From positions 54,783 to 118,782 of the forward strand of contig PSKS01000003.1 of NCBI GenBank assembly GCA_040289115.1: a DNA stretch of 64,000 bases, in the 5' to 3' direction. Numbering within the stretch: the first letter of the stretch is position 1; every line of letters starts with the position of its first letter. Of the stretch, positions 40,960-50,189 are shown in pieces. Source of the DNA: JAUQQI01 sp040289115. Its GTDB lineage: Bacteria; Chloroflexota; Dehalococcoidia; JAUQQI01. Made by a program: the position numbers and the translations under genes. Under the pieces are notes generated by a model. The model did no database searches and was not told the origin of the DNA. It was given only the letters and a program-made list of their open reading frames with translations.

Positions 40960-41689
40960 GCCGGTTGAATTCTTCCGGCCGCTCCCGGTGCAGGTTGTGG
41001 CCGCAGTCGGGGAAGATGACCAGCTCCGAGCCGGGGATGAGGCGGTGGAGGGCTTCGGCATGCTTCGGGTTGATGAGCCGGTCCCGGCCGCCGTGGACGA
41101 CAAGCACCGGACAGCGGACCAGGTGGAGCCGGTCGCAGTGATAGTTGCCGCCGCGGTCAAATATGCGCCGGTTGGCGGCCACAAACTCGGCCAACAGATG
41201 GCGCCAGTAGGGCTCCCCGTGGGCCTTGGCCAACTCCCGGGCCCACCGACCCCATCGCTCGGGCCAGTTTTCGATGGGCAGCCAGCCCTCCAATACCGCC
41301 ATGTTCTGGGCGTCCAGCTCACAGCTGGCGCTCACGGCCACCAGGCCCCGGACCAGGTCGGGCCGCTCGATGGCCAGGTACAGGCCGACGATGGCCCCGT
41401 CGCTGAAGCCCAAAATCAGGCCCGATTTTACCCCCAGGGTATCCAGCCAGGCGATGGTGTCGTCCGCCTGCTGCCGGAGGTAATCATCCGGGAACCGGTC
41501 GATATGCTCGGAGCGGCCGTAGCCCCGCTGGTCAACGGCGTAGACCCTAAATTCCCGGGCCAGGAGGTCGATCTGGGGTCCGAAATCCAGGCGGGCGGTG
41601 CCCATGCCCCCGTGAAGGACGACCACCGGGTCGCCCTCCCCGGCAACCTCGTAATAAAGCCGGACCCCGTTTACGGTCAGGTCAGGCAA
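40892..41689 (-). CDS. Alpha/beta hydrolase
   Basis: 265-aa single-domain alpha/beta hydrolase. Oxyanion-hole HGGMG (26-30), nucleophile S96 in GFSDG, acid D203 in GGRDR and H231 in CGHNLH complete the triad. A lid of about 60 residues lies between 120 and 185. The GFSDG elbow recalls proline iminopeptidase and C-C hydrolase groups, but no substrate can be chosen. It is 7 nt downstream of the small protein gene at 41697. Confidence 0.93.
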   Translation of the reverse strand: MPDLTVNGVRLYYEVAGEGDPVVVLHGGMGTARLDFGPQIDLLAREFRVYAVDQRGYGRSEHIDRFPDDYLRQQADDTIAWLDTLGVKSGLILGFSDGAIVGLYLAIERPDLVRGLVAVSASCELDAQNMAVLEGWLPIENWPERWGRWARELAKAHGEPYWRHLLAEFVAANRRIFDRGGNYHCDRLHLVRCPVLVVHGGRDRLINPKHAEALHRLIPGSELVIFPDCGHNLHRERPEEFNRLMLGFFRRVAGRAGGEGPAGPE

Positions 41690-41696
41690 TGGGCCG

Positions 41697-42020
41697 TCAG
41701 CGCAACCTGAGCAGCCTCAAAGATAGCTTGAGCCGGCGCTTGGGTCGGCTCTGCCCCACCCCTACGGCGAGGGCTGGCGGCTTCACCAGCTCCCAGCCCT
41801 GACCCTCGCAGAGGCGGCGCATGATGTGGGCCAGCTCCCAGACGACAGCCCGCAGCTCTTCGGTGGTGGCGGAGCGGCTGGCGGCCGTTTCCAGGTTTTC
41901 GAGCCAGCGCTGGAGGTAAAGCCGCTGCCAGAGTTGGAAGGCCTGCTCATCGTCGGCCAGGTAAGGGGTCGACTCGTCCGGGTAGCCCAGGTCGACCTCT
42001 GGGGCATATTTAAATCCCAC
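41697..42020 (-). CDS. Uncharacterised small soluble protein, about 107 aa
   Basis: No family recognised. Acidic N-terminal part (VGFKYAPEVDLGYPDESTPY), a long helix (EQAFQLWQRLYLQRWLENLE), and a basic C-terminal tail. GTG at 42020 has GGAGG 10 nt upstream; TTG at 42026 (4 nt) is an alternative. A promoter at 42101-42073 lies inside the longer frame, which rules out the start at 42101. First gene of the operon with the alpha/beta hydrolase. Confidence 0.75.
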   Translation of the reverse strand: MGFKYAPEVDLGYPDESTPYLADDEQAFQLWQRLYLQRWLENLETAASRSATTEELRAVVWELAHIMRRLCEGQGWELVKPPALAVGVGQSRPKRRLKLSLRLLRLR

Positions 42021-42072
42021 GGCCAAAGCACCTCCTCGATTTGCGGTGGCCAGTCGCAGCACCTCTGTCAGC

Positions 42073-42101
42073 AGTTTACAGACTGCAACCGACACCGTCA
42101 A
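42073..42101 (-). promoter_or_regulatory. Promoter of the 42020 gene and hydrolase
   Basis: Minus strand: TTGACG (42101-42096), 17-nt spacer, TAAACT (42078-42073). Confidence 0.7.
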
Positions 42102-42136
42102 CTCGCGGCAAGGCCGGCCGTAGAACCGGTCGGACG

Positions 42137-42448
42137 CTAGCGTACGATAAAGGGCAAGTGGAGCCGGCTGGCCGGGAACGCCGGCGGGGTGGGACTCGGC
42201 CGGGGTGAAAGCCCCGCGGCGGCCCCTCCACCGAATCCGCCCGCCACCGTATAGCCGCCCCCGGCCAGCAGGCCTGCATCTGCCTGGCCGATGAAGGCGC
42301 TGAGGCCGTAGCTCCCGCCGGAAGTCCCGCCGCCCCCGACCCGGTACCGGGTGATTTCATACCCGGCCCATTGGGCCAGGACGCCCCCCGCCAACCCCAC
42401 CACCCCGACCAGGAGACCGACCCTGACCGCAACCTTAAACGGTTTCAC
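42137..42448 (-). CDS. Small secreted protein with GGGYTVAGGF repeat and LPF-type C-terminus
   Basis: 103 aa from GTG (GGAGG 7 nt upstream). N-terminal hydrophobic signal (about 5-27), then TRYRVGGGG, LSAFIGQADAG and LLAGGGYTVAGGFGGG, a short Pro-rich linker and the C-terminal RLHLPFIVR. This pattern (GQPDAG...GGGYTLxGGF... ending in xLPxxxR) is what I recall from many secreted proteins of Chloroflexota, where it forms the end of longer surface proteins; here it stands alone. Function unknown. Confidence 0.7.
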   Translation of the reverse strand: MKPFKVAVRVGLLVGVVGLAGGVLAQWAGYEITRYRVGGGGTSGGSYGLSAFIGQADAGLLAGGGYTVAGGFGGGAAAGLSPRPSPTPPAFPASRLHLPFIVR

Positions 42449-42633
42449 CCGAAAGCCTCCTCCCGGACCGCCGCCAGCGGTCGGCATAATTTACGCCCAA
42501 TTTTACCCACCTTTTAGATAATCCTGCCAGTCAGCCGACGGGTTTTTGAAAATTCTTTGGAAACCGGCCTTGGCATGAGGCCAGGGGTTGTGGCATCATA
42601 CTTGGTGCTGGATTTCACAAAGGGAGGGATTTT

Positions 42634-43722
42634 ATGAACCTGCGGATTCCCGGCCCAACCCCGTGCCCGCCGGAGGTGCTGCAGGCCGTCGGTCGCCAGA
42701 TGGTGAACCACCGGGGCCCCACCTTCCGGGAGCTGATCCAGCGGGTGACGGCCAACTTGAAGCGGGTCTTCCGGACCGAAAACGACGTGCTTACCCTTAC
42801 GGCCTCCGGAACCGGCGGCCTGGAGGCGGCTGTCGCCAACTTCTTCTCCCCGGGCGACCCCATCCTGGTGGTGGTCACCGGGGTTTTCGGCCGGCGCTGG
42901 GCCGACATTGCCACCGCCTACGGCCTTAAGGTTTTCCGCCTCGATATGCCCGTCGGGGAGGTTCCCACCCCCGAACGGCTCCGGACGGCCCTTTCGGAAC
43001 ACCCAGAGGTGCGGGCCGTCTGCATTACCCACAACGAGACCTCCACCGGGGTGGCCGTCGACCTGGCCGCGCTGGCGCCGGTGGTTAAGGGTGCCGGAAA
43101 GCTACTCCTAGTGGATGCTGTCTCGAGCCTCGGCTGCATGCCCCTGGAGACCGACGGCTGGGGCTGCGACGTAGTGGTCACTGCCTCCCAGAAGGGCCTG
43201 ATGAGCCCGCCAGGCCTGGCCCACTTGTCTGTGAGCCCGGCCGCCTGGGAGTTTTACCGCCAGGCCCGCCTGCCCCGCTTTTACTTCGACCTGGGCCGCC
43301 ACCGAGACCTCCTGGCCAAGGGCGAGACCCCCTGGACGCCGGCAGTTTCGGCCCTCTTCGGCCTAGACGTGGCCCTGGGGCGCATCCTCGAGGAGGGTCT
43401 GGAAAACGTCTTTGCGCGCCATCGGCGGCTGGCGGAGCTCACCCGCCGGGAGCTCAAAAGCTTGGGTTTCAAGCTGGTGGCCCAGGACGAGGCTTACGCC
43501 TCCAACTCGGTCACGGCCGCCTATGTCCCAGAAAATGTGGACGCCGGGGCGCTGATTAGGACCGTCCGGTCGGAGTTTAACGTTGAGATTCAGGGCGGCC
43601 AGGCCGAACTTGCGGGTAAAATTATACGGGTAGCCCACATGGGCTACGTCTCGGAACGGGACATGGCCGAAGCCCTCGAGGCCATCCGGGCGGCCCTGAC
43701 CCGGGTGGGCGTCGGGGCGTAG
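42634..43722 (+). CDS. Class V aminotransferase (serine/alanine-glyoxylate type)
   Basis: 362-aa PLP enzyme, fold type I. The PLP lysine is K187 in SASQ-type context TASQKGLM, and the PLP aspartate is D161 in LVDAVSSLG. IPGPTPCPPEVLQAVG at the N-terminus is typical of serine-pyruvate/alanine-glyoxylate aminotransferases. It is 17 nt before serA, so it probably acts in the phosphoserine pathway or in a serine-glyoxylate exchange. GGGAGGG lies 5 nt before the ATG. Alternative: aspartate- or phosphonate-specific members of the same class. Confidence 0.9.
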   Translation: MNLRIPGPTPCPPEVLQAVGRQMVNHRGPTFRELIQRVTANLKRVFRTENDVLTLTASGTGGLEAAVANFFSPGDPILVVVTGVFGRRWADIATAYGLKVFRLDMPVGEVPTPERLRTALSEHPEVRAVCITHNETSTGVAVDLAALAPVVKGAGKLLLVDAVSSLGCMPLETDGWGCDVVVTASQKGLMSPPGLAHLSVSPAAWEFYRQARLPRFYFDLGRHRDLLAKGETPWTPAVSALFGLDVALGRILEEGLENVFARHRRLAELTRRELKSLGFKLVAQDEAYASNSVTAAYVPENVDAGALIRTVRSEFNVEIQGGQAELAGKIIRVAHMGYVSERDMAEALEAIRAALTRVGVGA

Positions 43723-43739
43723 GCCGGCGGGCGGCAAAG

Positions 43740-45344
43740 ATGGGATTCCGGATCGTCGTAAGCGACCCCATCCATCCCACCGGCCTAGAGCTTTTGCAGG
43801 CCCAGCCCGACGTGGAGGCGGTCCTCAGGCCCGACGGAACGTCCCTGCCCGAGCTTCTGGCCGAGGCCGACGCCCTGATCGTGCGGAGCGAGACCAAGGT
43901 AAGCGCCAAGCTTTTGGAGAACGCCCGCCGGCTCGTGGTCATCGGCCGGGCCGGAGTTGGGGTCGACAACATCGACCTAAATGAGGCCACCCGCCGGGGC
44001 ATCGCGGTGGTTAACGCCCCAACGGGCAATATCATCGCCGCCGCCGAGCACACCATCGCCCTGATCTTTGCGGTTGCCCGCCGCATTCCCCAGGCCTTCG
44101 AGTCCCTGAGGCGGGGAGAGTGGCGGCGGGGCGAGTTCACCGGCATCGAGCTCCGGGGCAAGACCCTTGGCCTCATCGGCCTCGGCCGGGTCGGGACCGA
44201 GGTTGCCCGGCGGGCCATCGGCCTCCAGATGCGGGTTATCGCCTACGACCCCTTCGTTTCCCACGAGTACGCCGGCCGCCTGGGGGTAAGCCTTAGCGAC
44301 CTGGAGGCCCTTCTGGGGGAGGCCGACATCGTCAGCCTCCACGTGCCCCTCAACGAGCAGACCCGCAACTTGCTCAACCGTCAGCGCCTGGAGCTGCTAA
44401 AGCCCGGGTCCATCTTGGTGAACACCGCCCGGGGCGGGGTCGTCGACGAAGCCGCCCTCCTGGAGCTGCTCAACGCCGGCCGGATCGGCGGGGTTGCCCT
44501 GGACGTTTTCGCCACCGAGCCCCCACCCGCCGATCACCCCCTGCTCCATCATCCCCGGGTCGTGGCTACCCCCCACCTGGGGGCCTCCACCGTGGAGGCC
44601 CAGGCCGAGGTGGCCCGGGAAGTGGTGGAGGAGGTGCTGGCCGTTCTGCGGGGCCGGCCGGCCCGGAACGCGGTCAACCTCCCGACCATCCCGACTGAGG
44701 TGGACCGGGTCATCCGGCCCTACTTCGAGGTGGCCACCATTCTTGGTCGGATGGCCATCCAGCTCCTCAGTGGCCAGCTTCGGGGAGTCCGGCTTACCTA
44801 TAAGGGCGAGGTGGCCCGCTATGACACCGCGGCCCTTACCGCCGCCACCCTGGCGGCCCTCTTGGAGCCAGTATCCGCCGAGCGGGTCACGCCTGTAAAC
44901 GCCCGACTGGTGGCCGAGCGGCGGGGCCTGCGGGTAGTGGAAACCCGGGAGCTGGATGCCGGGGAGTATCCGGGGCTGGTAATCGTCGAGCTGGAGGCCA
45001 CCGGCGGAAATATCCGCCTCGGCGGAACCTGGATGCGGAACGAGCCCCACATCGTCCTGGTGAACGAGTTCTGGGTGGATGTCGTGCCCTCAACCCCCTA
45101 CTACCTGTTCATCGATCACCACGACCGACCTGGCATGATCGGGGCCGTTGGGACGGTCACCGGGCGCCACGACATAAACATCAGCTTCATGGAAGTGGGC
45201 CGCCTAGAACCACGCGGCCGGGCCATGATGGTCCTGGGTTTGGACGACCCGGTGCCGCCCCACGTCCTCGAGGAGATCCGACGAGTGCCCCACGTCCACA
45301 ACGCCCGGGTCGTCGACCTTTCACTCCAGCCGGCCCCCGACTAA
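43740..45344 (+). CDS. serA: D-3-phosphoglycerate dehydrogenase
   Basis: 534 aa. First step of serine synthesis. The catalytic and NAD-binding domains (GLIGLGRVGTEVA, RGGVVDEAALLEL, ATPHLGAST with the catalytic His) are followed by an intervening domain (about 315-450) and a C-terminal ACT domain (about 455-530), the long type I form. The stop overlaps that of the convergent GTPase by 4 nt. Confidence 0.96.
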   Translation: MGFRIVVSDPIHPTGLELLQAQPDVEAVLRPDGTSLPELLAEADALIVRSETKVSAKLLENARRLVVIGRAGVGVDNIDLNEATRRGIAVVNAPTGNIIAAAEHTIALIFAVARRIPQAFESLRRGEWRRGEFTGIELRGKTLGLIGLGRVGTEVARRAIGLQMRVIAYDPFVSHEYAGRLGVSLSDLEALLGEADIVSLHVPLNEQTRNLLNRQRLELLKPGSILVNTARGGVVDEAALLELLNAGRIGGVALDVFATEPPPADHPLLHHPRVVATPHLGASTVEAQAEVAREVVEEVLAVLRGRPARNAVNLPTIPTEVDRVIRPYFEVATILGRMAIQLLSGQLRGVRLTYKGEVARYDTAALTAATLAALLEPVSAERVTPVNARLVAERRGLRVVETRELDAGEYPGLVIVELEATGGNIRLGGTWMRNEPHIVLVNEFWVDVVPSTPYYLFIDHHDRPGMIGAVGTVTGRHDINISFMEVGRLEPRGRAMMVLGLDDPVPPHVLEEIRRVPHVHNARVVDLSLQPAPD

Positions 45345-46330
45345 ACGTGAAGCTCGACGATATCTTTGTCCTTTAAGACGTACGTCCTGGCCACCGGCTG
45401 GCCGTCGAACTCGGCGCTACCCCACACCCGGGCCAGCTTAAGCCGCTTTACCCAGTCCCGATGCACCTCCTCCGCCAGGTCGAGGATGGTGCTCCCCTCG
45501 GGCAAAACGAAGGGCTTTTCCAGGTCGGGCTTCCGGCCCGGTGGCTTGGCGTAGACCCGAATGATGTGGAGCAACCTGAAGATGAGCCGCTTGAGCTCCC
45601 CCAGATTGGCCCCCGTCTCGGCCGAGACGGCTATGGCCGTGAGCTTGCGCCCGTAGGAGTCCAGGAGCAAGGACCAGCGGACATCGGCATCGGGGGCATC
45701 CAGCTTGTTGCCCACCAGGACTGTCGGCCGGTAGGCGACGCCGGCCTCGTCCCGAGCCTCGGCTTCAACGGGTACCGGGCAAATTCGGCGCTTTTCCAGG
45801 CTGCTCAAGATCGCCTCGGCCTGGTCCAGCACCTCGTCGGCGGAAAGGTCGAGCACAATGATGAGGCCATCGGCCGACCGGATTAGGGCGGCCAGGGGCC
45901 CCTCCACCTCGTCCCCCACCGGCGGGGTGTCCACCAGCTGGATCTGAATGTCCTCATAGGCCATCATAGCAGGCTCGGGCTCCTGGGTAGTGAAGGGGTA
46001 GTCGGCCACCTCCATAGGCGCCCCCGTCAGGGCCGCCACCAGCGCCGACTTCCCGGCATTTGCCGGCCCGATGACCACCACCTGCCCGGCTCCATGCCGC
46101 TCGACGGCAAAGGGATCGTAGCGGCCGACCTTGCTCCGGCGTTGCCGCTCGGCCTCCTCCTTGAGCTTGGCGATGCGGCGCTTGATGTCGGCCTGCATCT
46201 TCTCCGTCCCCTTGTGCTTGGGGATCGTCGCCAGCATCCGCTCAAGGGCAGCCAGCTTCTCGGGAATAGTTTCGGCCTTGCGATACTCCTCCTGGGCCTG
46301 AAGAAATTCCGGCGTCAGGTTAGCAGGCAT
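45341..46330 (-). CDS. OBG/DRG-type GTPase with TGS domain
   Basis: 329 aa. N-terminal helical coiled part (1-80), GTPase domain with G1 GPANAGKS (88-95), G3 DTPP (near 134-137) and G4 NKLD (208-211), and C-terminal TGS domain (about 255-329). TGS GTPases act on ribosomes or translation stress. The ATG at 46330 is chosen; the frame to 46405 would be translated from inside the promoter region shared with the divergent ThDP gene. No neighbour suggests a more exact role. Confidence 0.9.
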   Translation of the reverse strand: MPANLTPEFLQAQEEYRKAETIPEKLAALERMLATIPKHKGTEKMQADIKRRIAKLKEEAERQRRSKVGRYDPFAVERHGAGQVVVIGPANAGKSALVAALTGAPMEVADYPFTTQEPEPAMMAYEDIQIQLVDTPPVGDEVEGPLAALIRSADGLIIVLDLSADEVLDQAEAILSSLEKRRICPVPVEAEARDEAGVAYRPTVLVGNKLDAPDADVRWSLLLDSYGRKLTAIAVSAETGANLGELKRLIFRLLHIIRVYAKPPGRKPDLEKPFVLPEGSTILDLAEEVHRDWVKRLKLARVWGSAEFDGQPVARTYVLKDKDIVELHV

Positions 46331-46407
46331 GGCGGCGTTGGCACAAACTGCGCTCTCTGGCCTAATATTAATGATAAAGCCTGCACTCTGCCGCGGAGGA
46401 GGCAACC

Positions 46408-48036
46408 TTGGACGGCAAAACCGCCATCGCCCGTATCCTTAAGGCCGAGGGTGTAGAGTATCTTTTTTGTTACCCGCACAACCCCCTCATCGACGTCTGC
46501 GCGGCCCACGATATCCGGCCCATCATAACCCGAACGGAGCGGGTGCTGGTCAACATGGCGGATGGCTACAGCCGGATGAGCTCGGGGAAAAAGGTCGGGG
46601 TGGCTGCCATGCAGCACGGGCCGGGAGTGGAAAACGCCTTTGCCGGGGTGGCCCAGGCCTACGGGGACAACTCCCCAATCCTGATCCTGCCCGGAGCCTA
46701 CGAGCGCCGTGCCCTCGGGGTGCCCCCCAACTTCCAGGCCGTCCACAACTACCGGTCCGTCACCAAATGGGTGGCCCAGGTGCCCTTCGCCGACCGGATC
46801 CCCCAGCTCATGCGCCGGGCCTTTACCCTCCTCCGGTCGGGCCGGCCGGGCCCGGTGATGCTGGAGGTACCCGTCGACGTCATGGATGAGCCCCTCAGCG
46901 GCGAGCCGGAGTACCGGCCCTTCCGGGTTTCTCGGCCCCAGGGCGACCCCCGGGACATCGAAGAGGCCCTCGACGTCCTCCTTTCGGCCCGGTCCCCGGT
47001 AGTCGTCGCCGGGCAGGGGGTACTCTACGCCGAGGCCTGGGACGAGCTCCGGGAGTTCGCCGAGCTGGTGGGGGTGCCGGTTATGACCACCTTAAACGGT
47101 AAGGGGGCCTTCCCCGAGGACCATCCCCTGGCCCTCGGAGCCGGCGGCCGAACCCGGCCCCTCACGGTGGACCACTTTCTTAACAAGGCCGACGTCATCT
47201 TCGGCGTCGGCACCAGCTTCAGCCGGTCGGCCTACATTGTGCCCATCCCGCCGGGCAAGACGCTGGTACAGATAACCATCGACGAGGGGGACCTGAACAA
47301 AGACTACCCGGTCTCGTACGGGGTTATCGGCGACGCCAAGGCCGTCCTTTCCCAGCTCATCACGCTGGCCCGCGCCCGCCTGGGGGGACCGCGACCCAGC
47401 GACGCCGTCCGGGAAGAGATAAAGGCCGTTAAAGCCGAGTTCCTCAAGGCCTGGATGCCACGCCTCACCTCCGACGACACCCCCATCAGTCCCTACCGGG
47501 TAATCTGGGAGCTCATGCGCAACCTGGACCGGCGCCGCACGGTGATAACCCACGACGCCGGCAATCCCCGGGACCAGATGGTGCCCTTCTATGAAACTCT
47601 GATCCCCCACGGCTACATCGGCTGGGGCAAAACTACCCAGCTGGGCACCGGCCTCGGCCTGACCATGGGGGCGAAGCTTGCCCGGCCTGACCTGCTCTGC
47701 GTGAACGTGATGGGAGATGCCGCCTTCGGGATGGTAGGGATGGACTTTGAGACGGCCGTCCGCTGCCGGATCCCCATTCTGACGGTGGTTTTAAACAACA
47801 ACCTGATGGGCGGCTATGAGAAGTACCTGCCCGTGGCCACCGCCAAGTACGGGGCCCGGTACCTTTCCGGCAACTACGCTAAGGTGGCCGAGGGCCTGGG
47901 CGGCTACACCGAGCGGGTGGAAAAGCCCGGGGACCTGGCCCCGGCCATTCGCCGGGCCGTTGCCGAGGTGGAAGCCGGCCGACCGGCCCTCCTGGAAGTG
48001 ATGACCCGGGAAGAGGCCATCTTCCCGGCCGGGTAA
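46408..48036 (+). CDS. Thiamine diphosphate-dependent enzyme (acetolactate synthase/oxalyl-CoA decarboxylase superfamily)
   Basis: 542 aa in the Pyr-central-PP domain order. The cofactor-activating Glu is E44 in RTERVLVNMADGY. The Mg/ThDP motif GDAAFGMVG...NNNLMGGY is in the PP domain. The central domain carries the usual Rossmann fold but without a clear FAD signature, so the reaction (decarboxylation, carboligation or other) is not decided. TTG start with GGAGG 5 nt upstream. Followed by an MFS exporter 12 nt later; the pair may process and export one compound (inference). Confidence 0.87.
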   Translation: MDGKTAIARILKAEGVEYLFCYPHNPLIDVCAAHDIRPIITRTERVLVNMADGYSRMSSGKKVGVAAMQHGPGVENAFAGVAQAYGDNSPILILPGAYERRALGVPPNFQAVHNYRSVTKWVAQVPFADRIPQLMRRAFTLLRSGRPGPVMLEVPVDVMDEPLSGEPEYRPFRVSRPQGDPRDIEEALDVLLSARSPVVVAGQGVLYAEAWDELREFAELVGVPVMTTLNGKGAFPEDHPLALGAGGRTRPLTVDHFLNKADVIFGVGTSFSRSAYIVPIPPGKTLVQITIDEGDLNKDYPVSYGVIGDAKAVLSQLITLARARLGGPRPSDAVREEIKAVKAEFLKAWMPRLTSDDTPISPYRVIWELMRNLDRRRTVITHDAGNPRDQMVPFYETLIPHGYIGWGKTTQLGTGLGLTMGAKLARPDLLCVNVMGDAAFGMVGMDFETAVRCRIPILTVVLNNNLMGGYEKYLPVATAKYGARYLSGNYAKVAEGLGGYTERVEKPGDLAPAIRRAVAEVEAGRPALLEVMTREEAIFPAG

Positions 48037-48048
48037 GGAGCCGGGCCG

Positions 48049-49461
48049 ATGCGGAAGCTTTCAGCCGAGTGGGTGGTACTCTTCACGGCCGCGCTGGGCA
48101 ATTTTGCGGTGATGTCCGCCTTCGGCATCTCGGTCGTCGTGCCAACCATCAGCTCGGAGCTGGGGCTGGACGTCAGCCGGGCCGGTCTCGTCGTCAACGC
48201 CTACTTCCTGGTCCTGACGGCAGTGGTGCTCCTGGTGGGCCGGCTAGGTGACCTAGCTGGCTACAGCCGGGTTTACCTGGCCGGTGCCCTCCTCCTGGCC
48301 GGCGCAAGCCTCGGAGCAGCCGCATCCCGGGACTTCTGGCAGCTGGTCTTCGCCCGGGGGACCCAGGGGCTGGCGGCGGCGATGGTTTACACGGCGGCGC
48401 TGGCCGCCGTCGGACGCGCCTTCGGGGTCGGCCGCCGGGGCCGGGCCATCGGAATTCTCACCATGGCCGGGGCTTTGGGCTCCCTGGCCACCACCGCCGT
48501 GGCCTCGACAGTGGCCCCGACGTTTGGGTGGCGGGCGGTCTTTCTTCTCCTGGCCCCGGTGGGCCTCCTGGGTCTGGCAGGCCTCCCGACCCTCCGGCGG
48601 TTCGACCCGGCACCGGCGGGAAAGCGGCCAGACCTTCTGGGGGCCTTCTGGCTTTTACTCACGTTCGTGTTCTTTGCTTTATCCCTGAACCACTTCCACG
48701 AGGGACCCGAAACCTTCGTCGACGGCTGGGGCTATCACCTGCCTATGCACCTGGCCACCCTGACCTGCCTGAGGATTTTCGTCTGGTGGGAGGGAAGGGC
48801 GCCCGCTCCCCTCATCGACCTGGGCCAGTTCCGGATCCGCCGCTTTTCGGCGGCGGTGGTGGCCAACGGCATTGCCCACTCCACCATGATGGGGTCCTTC
48901 TTCCTGCTCCCTTTTCTGGTGGAGCGGGGCTTCGGCCTGCCCACCGCCCAGACCGGGGTCTTGCTTATGACTCTTTCCGGCTGTAACACCGTCGGAAGCC
49001 TGCTCGGGGGCGTGCTCCTGGACCGGACCCACTCGGCCCTGCTGGCGCCGGCCGGTATAACCGCCCTCGGCTTGGGGCTCCTGGCTTTGGGACTCCTGGC
49101 GGCCTTCTTACCTCTCACCGGCCTAATCCCCCTGGTGGCCCTCCTGGGCCTGGCCATGGGCGGCTATATCACGGTCAACAATACCGCCATCATCGGGGCG
49201 GTGCCCGCGGACCAGCGGGGGTTCGCCTCGGGGATGGAGCAGGTCTCCCGACACCTGGGCCACTCCGTGGGGGTTGCCCTGGCCGGGACAGTGATGGGCC
49301 TGTGGGTGCCCGCCGGGACCGGCGGGAGTCCCGCCGAGTACCTGGCCGGTTTTCAGGCGGCAGTTGTGGCCCTCGGGGTGGTCGCCCTGGCCGGGGCCGT
49401 CTTCGCCTTGGCCCACGCCCCCCGCCGGCCCCTTGCCCCCAAGCCCCAAGCCGCCGACTAG
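48049..49461 (+). CDS. MFS transporter (DHA2-like, about 14 helices)
   Basis: 470-aa multi-drug-type major facilitator. N-terminal ALGNFAVMSAFGISVVVPTI, VGRLGDLAGYSRVYL (helix 2-3 loop) and FARGTQGLAAAMVY (motif C region) are typical of the DHA2/EmrB group. The substrate is unknown. It lies 12 nt after the ThDP enzyme, and its stop overlaps the convergent glycerophosphodiesterase by 4 nt. Confidence 0.88.
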   Translation: MRKLSAEWVVLFTAALGNFAVMSAFGISVVVPTISSELGLDVSRAGLVVNAYFLVLTAVVLLVGRLGDLAGYSRVYLAGALLLAGASLGAAASRDFWQLVFARGTQGLAAAMVYTAALAAVGRAFGVGRRGRAIGILTMAGALGSLATTAVASTVAPTFGWRAVFLLLAPVGLLGLAGLPTLRRFDPAPAGKRPDLLGAFWLLLTFVFFALSLNHFHEGPETFVDGWGYHLPMHLATLTCLRIFVWWEGRAPAPLIDLGQFRIRRFSAAVVANGIAHSTMMGSFFLLPFLVERGFGLPTAQTGVLLMTLSGCNTVGSLLGGVLLDRTHSALLAPAGITALGLGLLALGLLAAFLPLTGLIPLVALLGLAMGGYITVNNTAIIGAVPADQRGFASGMEQVSRHLGHSVGVALAGTVMGLWVPAGTGGSPAEYLAGFQAAVVALGVVALAGAVFALAHAPRRPLAPKPQAAD

Positions 49462-50189
49462 CCGAAGGCGCGGAGGGCGGCCCGGACCCGGGCGGGGTAA
49501 TCGGTGACTAACCCGTCAACCCCCATCGCCGCGAGAGACGCAGCCAGGTCCGGACCGTTCACCGTCCAAACAAAGACGGCCAGGCCAAGGCCATGTGCCT
49601 TTTCGATAAAGGGCCCGTCCACCAGGGCCACATTGGGGTGAAGATTGGCCTGGCCAAGGCGGAGGGCAAAGGCGAAGGGGTCGGCAGGAGCGACCCGGCC
49701 CCAGATGAGGCCCACCCGGGCCCATGGAGCTAGTAGTTTCAGCCGGCGCATCAGCCACCAGTCGAAGCTGGCAAACAGCAGACGCCCCCGGGGATAGGCT
49801 GCCACCACCCGGAGCAGCTCGGGCAAAGCCCCGTCGGGAAACGGAGTCTTAAGCTCCAGACAGAGGTCGACGACCGCAGCCGCCCACTCCAGCACCTCCA
49901 CCAGGGTCGGAACCTGGGTGCCGGCGAAGGCCGGGTCGAACCAGGAGCCGGCGTCCAGAGCCTTGATTTCGGCCAGGGTCAAGCTCCCGACCTCGCCCCG
50001 GCCGTTGGTCGTCCGGTCCACCGTGGCGTCGTGAATCACCACAAAGTGGCCGTCGGCCGTAAGACGTACGTCCAGTTCGATGGCATCGGCCCCCTGGGCC
50101 CGGGCCAGCTCGAAAGCTGGGAGGGTGTTTTCGGGGGCCTCCCCTGAGCTCCCGCGGTGGGCCACCACCAGGGGTCTTTTGCCGGTCAC
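49458..50189 (-). CDS. Glycerophosphodiester phosphodiesterase
   Basis: 243-aa GDPD (UgpQ type), hydrolysing deacylated phospholipids to glycerol-3-phosphate and an alcohol. AHRGSSGEAPENTLPAF holds the first His and metal ligands, ELDVRLTADGHFVVIHD the second His and acidic pair, and ELKTPF the third acidic residue. No signal peptide, so cytoplasmic. GTG start overlaps the PfkB kinase stop (GTGA). Confidence 0.94.
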   Translation of the reverse strand: MTGKRPLVVAHRGSSGEAPENTLPAFELARAQGADAIELDVRLTADGHFVVIHDATVDRTTNGRGEVGSLTLAEIKALDAGSWFDPAFAGTQVPTLVEVLEWAAAVVDLCLELKTPFPDGALPELLRVVAAYPRGRLLFASFDWWLMRRLKLLAPWARVGLIWGRVAPADPFAFALRLGQANLHPNVALVDGPFIEKAHGLGLAVFVWTVNGPDLAASLAAMGVDGLVTDYPARVRAALRAFG

